Assembly: GCA_016209085.1 (NCBI GenBank)
Contig: JACQWV010000044.1
Span: forward strand, 1-35,323
Direction of reading: 5' to 3'
DNA length: 35,323 nt
Origin: Elusimicrobiota bacterium
Lineage (GTDB): Bacteria > Elusimicrobiota > Elusimicrobia > Elusimicrobiales > UBA9959
Position 1 is the first letter of the stretch, and each line of letters starts with the position of its first letter. This document shows, in pieces, positions 31,866 to 35,323 of the stretch. Under the pieces are notes generated by a model. The model was not told the origin of the DNA. It saw only the letters and a program-made list of their open reading frames with translations, and ran no database searches. The position numbers and the translations under genes were made by a program.

Positions 31866-34364
31866 TTAGGTTATTTTCATGAGGGCAAAGCGGAATTCTT
31901 CAACCTTTTTGTATCTCTTGTCAAGGTCGGGGTCAAGAGCTTTGTCTATCACCGCGTCAACTTCTTCCGAAATTCCGTCAACCATGGACGAAACAGGATA
32001 GTAAATTTTATTCGCTTTCTGATAGTGATAGTCGGGGCCTTTGAAAGGCAAATCGCCGGTCAAAACCTCGTAGAGGCACACGCCGAGGGAAAATACGTCG
32101 CTCTGTTTATAGAAAATTCCGACTTCCTGTTCCGGCGCCATGTAAGCGGGACTGCCGATAACTTCTTTGCTTGAAAACCTGGCTGTCGGAACAGGGCGGC
32201 ATTGCCCGCTGTCGGTGCCGCAAGCGCTGCGCGCGGCCGAGTCCTTGGCGTGGCGAGCCAGCCCGAAATCCATAACCTTGACGAAACCGTCAGCCGATAT
32301 CATTATGTTGGAGAGCTTGAGGTCCCTGTGCACTATGTTTTTTGAGTGGGCGTAGGAAAGCGCTTTAGTGATGCCGTCAAAAACCCCTTTTGCCTTGTAA
32401 AGGGGCATTCTTATTTCTTTGTTCAAAAGCCTCTCAAGAGACTGCCCGTCCACATATTCAAACACCAGATATATGTTGCCGTCTTCCTCAAAAATGGTGT
32501 AAATCTCCACGATGTTCGGATGATGAAGCATGGCGACGGTGCGCGCCTCCTGAAGAAATCTTTGTTTTTCGCCGTCGTTTATTTTTATTTCTTCGTTCAT
32601 TTTCTTTATCGCCGTTTTTCTGTCAAGAGACTGGTCAACCGCCTCATACACCACGCCCATTCCCCCTTCTCCCAGCTTCTTTTCTATCCTGTACTTGCCG
32701 GACGCGACGCCTTCGTAAAACACGGACGGCGCAAGGATATCAGGCTGGGTGTCTTTTCCTTTTCTGCCGGCGCGGACAGACATCATGGAAGAAGAAAAAA
32801 TGTGCAGGAATCCGAGAGCGATCAATACGCCGCCTGCAATGGTGAAAATCAAAAGCACCAGAAATCTTTTGAGCCCGTTGGGTTTGGAAGATTCCTGCCT
32901 GGCTCCTTTATCCTGAGGGCTGTTTCCGACAATTTTTGCGGGATAATTAAAATTTGCGGCCTTGTGAGAGTACTGAGCGACCGCATCGTTGAATTTCCGG
33001 CCGTAAGTAGAGTTCAGCAGAGCGGCTTGTTTAAAATCCTCCAGCATCCGGTCGTAACTTCCCATTTTCTCGCGGGCCAGACCCCTTATAAACCACGCGT
33101 CCGCAAAATTGGGATTAAGATTTATCGCTTTCGTGGCGTTTGTTTCAGCCTCTTTGAAAAGGCCCTTTTTATTAAGCGCCCAGCTGCGTATATTCAGCGC
33201 GTTCAGGTTTGAGGGATTGGATTCAAGCGCCAGAGTTGCGTCTCTTACGGCGTCGTCGTATTTTCCAAGGTAATTATTGGCGTTCGCTCTTTCAAGATAG
33301 GCGTCGATGTTTTCGGGATTTTTTTCAACAGCGAGGGAGGCGTATTTAACGGCGCTTTCATAATCGCCCAGTTTTATTTTTGACGCAGCTGTTTTTAAAT
33401 AAATGTTTGACTTGGCGTAATCTATTCCGTTTTCACCGGGCTGAACCGCCGGGGCGATGCCGGGCATGGCCTGGCCTCCGACAACGGCTCCCTCCTCGTC
33501 GTACGCGGGCCCTTCAAAAAACTTTTTTACTTCCTGCGCCGATGAAAGGTTCTTTAACGAAGGTATTTTTCGTTTGCTTTCTATAAGAGCGGAAAGTATT
33601 TTTGAAGATTCGTCCTGGGGATCAATCTCCATCGCTTTCTTTATGTCGTTGATCGCGCCGTTTCTGTCTTCAAGGTTTACTCTTGCCACTGCCCTGGTTT
33701 TGTACGCGTCCGCGTTTTTGGGGTTCAGTTCTATGGCCGAGGTGGCGGATCTTTCCGCAAGGGCGAAATTCTGCATTTCATTGTAATATTCGGCCGCAGC
33801 CGTATGAACGGACGAGTTTTTGGGATACTCCTGAACAAGCGTTTCAATTTTCTTTTCAACTTCCTGCTTCTTTCCCTCGTTTATATCCCTCCGTATTTCC
33901 ATAACCTTGTGCAGGGGCCCCGCCACATGGCGGGGCGGCTCCTGTCCGCCCACCCCGGTTCCCTGTCCACTGTCCGCTGTTTTATTGTCCCTGCGGTGAA
34001 CGCCCCGCAGAGGGACTATCCCGAACGGAGCAAGCCAGCCGATTATTTCCCTGTCATCATCTACGCTCTCGTTAAGTCTGTACATCATTTCCGCAATTCT
34101 GTTCAATTGATCCTGAATAAAAACGTCGGCGTCTTTTTTGTCAAGTTTTACCAGAATGCGGACAAGGCTTCTTGCCGACGTCTCGGGATTATCTATTATG
34201 TTGAATCTGAATATCGCAAAATCATCCCCGCCGGTTTGGCCGTCTGATTCAACGGATTTTATTTCAACTATGGTCAGAGAGGAGACAACCGGGCTTGCGG
34301 AAATCTCGGCCCGTAAACCGGCGGCCGGCGCCAATATCAAAAAGAGAATGAGTGAAAATGCCAT
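31866..34364 (-). CDS. Transmembrane Ser/Thr protein kinase with extracytoplasmic TPR sensor
   Basis: 832 residues. Signal peptide at about 1-19, an N-terminal domain to about 120, TPR repeats from about 150 to 480 in two blocks, one membrane helix near 510-530 (F-L-V-L-L-I-F-T-I-A-G-G-V-L-I-A-L-G-F) and a Hanks-type kinase at about 565-832. Kinase motifs are intact: G-E-G-G-M-G-V-V-Y, A-I-K-K-M, V-H-R-D-L-K-L-S-N-I, D-F-G-L-A-R, G-S-P-A-Y-M-A-P-E. Between DFG and APE about 17 extra residues (R-S-A-C-G-T-D-S-G-Q-C-R-P-V-P) come from the 51-bp element. A second palindromic patch near 33918-34010 is translated ahead of the TPR region. The order (sensor first, kinase last) is the reverse of PknB-type kinases. 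The lipoprotein downstream is a possible partner. Confidence 0.92.
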   Translation of the reverse strand: MAFSLILFLILAPAAGLRAEISASPVVSSLTIVEIKSVESDGQTGGDDFAIFRFNIIDNPETSARSLVRILVKLDKKDADVFIQDQLNRIAEMMYRLNESVDDDREIIGWLAPFGIVPLRGVHRRDNKTADSGQGTGVGGQEPPRHVAGPLHKVMEIRRDINEGKKQEVEKKIETLVQEYPKNSSVHTAAAEYYNEMQNFALAERSATSAIELNPKNADAYKTRAVARVNLEDRNGAINDIKKAMEIDPQDESSKILSALIESKRKIPSLKNLSSAQEVKKFFEGPAYDEEGAVVGGQAMPGIAPAVQPGENGIDYAKSNIYLKTAASKIKLGDYESAVKYASLAVEKNPENIDAYLERANANNYLGKYDDAVRDATLALESNPSNLNALNIRSWALNKKGLFKEAETNATKAINLNPNFADAWFIRGLAREKMGSYDRMLEDFKQAALLNSTYGRKFNDAVAQYSHKAANFNYPAKIVGNSPQDKGARQESSKPNGLKRFLVLLIFTIAGGVLIALGFLHIFSSSMMSVRAGRKGKDTQPDILAPSVFYEGVASGKYRIEKKLGEGGMGVVYEAVDQSLDRKTAIKKMNEEIKINDGEKQRFLQEARTVAMLHHPNIVEIYTIFEEDGNIYLVFEYVDGQSLERLLNKEIRMPLYKAKGVFDGITKALSYAHSKNIVHRDLKLSNIMISADGFVKVMDFGLARHAKDSAARSACGTDSGQCRPVPTARFSSKEVIGSPAYMAPEQEVGIFYKQSDVFSLGVCLYEVLTGDLPFKGPDYHYQKANKIYYPVSSMVDGISEEVDAVIDKALDPDLDKRYKKVEEFRFALMKIT
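32188..32238. repeat. 51-bp element in the kinase activation loop
   Basis: GGAACAGGGCGGCATTG at the left edge and GCGGCC at the right match the complement of the ligase 51-bp units over the full 51 positions with some substitutions. It is read here in the opposite orientation from the ligase copies, still 17 codons without a stop. Confidence 0.85.
33918..34010. repeat. Palindromic patch in the N-terminal part of the kinase gene
   Basis: CCCCGCCA-CA-TGGCGGGG (33918-33935) is a perfect hairpin; further on CTGCGG (33991-33996) pairs with CCGCAG (34005-34010). Between them lies CCTGTCC / CCTGTCCACTGTCC wording. The stretch encodes a glycine- and proline-rich linker between the N-terminal domain and the first TPR. 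Confidence 0.5.
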
Positions 34365-34701
34365 ATCTTATATTAATAGGATAAAAGGGAATTTAAATTT
34401 TGTCAAGGGTCTCTCGTCGCACTCTTCCCTGTAGTGGCATCCCTGCGTACGCAGGGATTACTTTGCCTATTCGCAGCACGGCTGTCCCAAGAAAGTTCTG
34501 CAAAGATATAGCTGCAAATTGCAGACTCGCTCATGCCGGGGTTTTTAACGCCGTTATTCCCTGCGCCTTTGTCAGCGCCTTGCGCAACTCGCCCGCCTCG
34601 CATAGCTCGGCAGGCCCGCAAATCGCTCCTTTAGCAAATTTGCAGCCATTTCTGATTTGCAAAAACCTTTGACATTTGGCCGTTTCGGGTTGTTTCCCTG
34701 A
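34365..34701. other. Intergenic region with palindromes, no gene
   Basis: Besides the kinase promoter, this 337-base stretch contains the perfect palindrome TCCCTGCGTACGCAGGGA (34440-34457), identical to 22114-22131, and a fold-back with CGGGT..TTTCCCT / AGGGAAA..ACCCG around 34686-34715 at the edge of the kinase remnant. Small open frames here overlap both strands and look spurious. Confidence 0.6.
34378..34406 (-). promoter_or_regulatory. Predicted promoter of the Ser/Thr kinase operon
   Basis: TTGACA (34406-34401) then 17 bases then TATCCT (34383-34378) on the minus strand. The expected start near 34371 leaves a leader of only about seven bases before the ATG at 34364, and no Shine-Dalgarno sequence is visible. 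Confidence 0.55.
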
Positions 34702-35079
34702 AGGGAAATACCCGAAAACCTCAGGGTCACGGGGGATAAATTCAGGTTTTCGCAGGTGGTTTTGAATCTGTTAAACAACAGCCTTAAATTCACCCCCCCG
34801 GGAGGAAAAATAGAAATCAGGACGAAATCGGAAGGCAGATTCATCGGCGTGTACGTAAAAGACGCCGGAATAGGCATGGACCCGGGAGAAACCAAAAAGA
34901 TTTTTGCGAAATTCTATCAGGTGAAATCCCTGAAAGACGAGGCTCTGAAAAAACAGGGCTGGGGACTCGGCCTGGCAATAGCAAATGAAATAATACGCCT
35001 GCATAAAGGCCAGATAGGCGCCCAGAGCCAGGGACCCGGCAAAGGTTCAACTTTCTGGTTTAAGATACCGATAAAGTAG
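34702..35079 (+). pseudogene. Histidine kinase remnant: HATPase_c domain only
   Basis: The frame from 34702 reads V-T-G-D-K-F-R-F-S-Q-V-V-L-N-L-L-N-N-S-L-K-F-T-P-P-G-G, the start of a HATPase_c domain, then G1 D-A-G-I-G-M-D-P, F box I-F-A-K-F-Y-Q-V and G2 G-W-G-L-G-L-A-I-A-N-E-I, ending normally in S-T-F-W-F-K-I-P-I-K. Immediately upstream is an in-frame TGA (34699-34701) and no HisKA domain is found in any frame of the preceding 300 bases. The first possible start is GTG 34756, inside the N box. It is probably a 5'-truncated gene whose front was lost at a palindromic repeat; a free-standing ATPase protein is less likely. Confidence 0.75.
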
Positions 35080-35087
35080 CGAATAGC

Positions 35088-35199
35088 GAAATTTAGGAAA
35101 AAATTAAGTGGTAAGTTGTAAGAATTAAGTAGTAAGTGATAAGGATTAAGCGGTAAGTAGTAAGTTATAAGATTCTTAATTCTTAATCCTTAATCCTGA
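35088..35199. repeat. Word-repeat tract (TAAGTGGTAAGT type) with inverted half
   Basis: The left part repeats TAAGTGGTAAG, TTGTAAGAAT, TAAGTAGTAAG, TGATAAGGAT, TAAGCGGTAAG, TAGTAAGTTATAAG; the right part is CTTAATTCTTAATCCTTAATCC. AAGAATTAAG and AAGGATTAAG on the left are complementary to CTTAATTCTT and CTTAATCCTT on the right. It lies between the kinase remnant and the last gene. Confidence 0.7.
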
Positions 35200-35204
35200 T
35201 TTAT

Positions 35205-35323
35205 ATGGCTAAAGAGAAAAATAACAAACCTGATTCAAAATTGAGTTCAATCTTTGCCAATCTGAACAAGGATTCCGCTCCTCCACCCCCCGCTCCTGCG
35301 CCGGCGCAGGAGCCCGCAAGCAA
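35205..35323 (+). CDS. N-terminal fragment of an unidentified protein (partial)
   Basis: ATG at 35205 opens a frame that runs off the window: M-A-K-E-K-N-N-K-P-D-S-K-L-S-S-I-F-A-N-L, followed by a proline/alanine-rich stretch (A-P-P-P-P-A-P-A-P-A-Q-E-P). A charged start followed by a Pro-Ala linker suggests a cytoplasmic protein with a flexible N-terminus. No Shine-Dalgarno is evident. Function cannot be assigned. Confidence 0.6.
   Translation, partial: MAKEKNNKPDSKLSSIFANLNKDSAPPPPAPAPAQEPAS

Noticed and set aside
34400-34672. Overlapping small frames on both strands between the kinase and the kinase remnant
   Set aside because: No ribosome site or family resemblance; the stretch is palindrome-rich.
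35088-35199. CRISPR or satellite array
   Set aside because: The words vary in length and sequence, and there are no unique spacers of constant size.

Overview
The window comes from the chromosome of an uncultivated, probably anaerobic, Gram-negative-type (diderm) bacterium. Supporting features are a type IV pilus secretin cluster, two lipoproteins, many secreted or membrane-bound TPR proteins, a LysM/FecR envelope protein, and an NfnAB-type bifurcating transhydrogenase. Style and gene content recall Elusimicrobiota, Omnitrophota and related candidate phyla, but this placement is an impression; there is no rRNA or other decisive marker here. No rRNA, tRNA, CRISPR array or prophage was recognised.

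Layout. 1-435 is the 3' end of gatB. 832-4915 (minus) is a compact run rdgB, membrane histidine kinase, LysM/FecR protein. 4937-12316 (plus) holds a TPR protein, a clostripain-family protease, a squalene/phytoene synthase-like enzyme, dcd and a second TPR protein. 12439-21984 (minus) is the pilM-N-O-P-Q cluster followed by two Wzy_C/O-antigen-ligase-like membrane proteins and a phospholipase D/cardiolipin synthase-like enzyme; a consensus-like promoter lies at 22219-22247. The ligases could modify pilin or surface glycans. 22255-24629 (minus) encodes the two NfnAB/sulfide-dehydrogenase-type subunits, divergent from gdhA (24865-26265), which has a near-consensus promoter and ends in a strong intrinsic terminator. 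26398-29346 is an unusual receiver-receiver-PEP/pyruvate-binding-domain protein. 29357-34364 (minus) is a TPR-sensor Ser/Thr kinase, a REP-associated (RAYT) transposase, a TPR lipoprotein and a small secreted protein. The right end has a broken histidine kinase remnant and the start of another gene.

The outstanding feature is the repeat load, and that many repeats lie INSIDE genes without breaking the frame. (1) A 74-bp palindromic MITE-like element is present three times (4756, 7239, 16471); two copies sit in-frame in rdgB and in a ligase, in opposite orientations, and two have 4-bp target duplications. (2) A 51-bp (17-codon) element is tandemly triplicated in one ligase, present once more in the same gene, and inserted in the opposite orientation in the activation loop of the Ser/Thr kinase. 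(3) A REPIN-like double palindrome lies beside the RAYT transposase and again in-frame in a ligase. (4) A modular family of short palindromes supplies the C-terminal tails of PilO and NfnA and the pilM leader. (5) Nearly every longer intergenic gap carries a tract of degenerate 'word' repeats facing their own inverted copy. Together this looks like a genome in which palindromic elements repeatedly become new protein segments, comparable in principle to Rickettsia palindromic elements but with different sequences.

Other points: pilQ is split by a one-base frameshift in its AMIN domain; the Ser/Thr kinase has its TPR sensor outside and kinase inside; and the PEP/pyruvate-binding protein lacks the phosphohistidine and catalytic barrel domains of PEP synthase.
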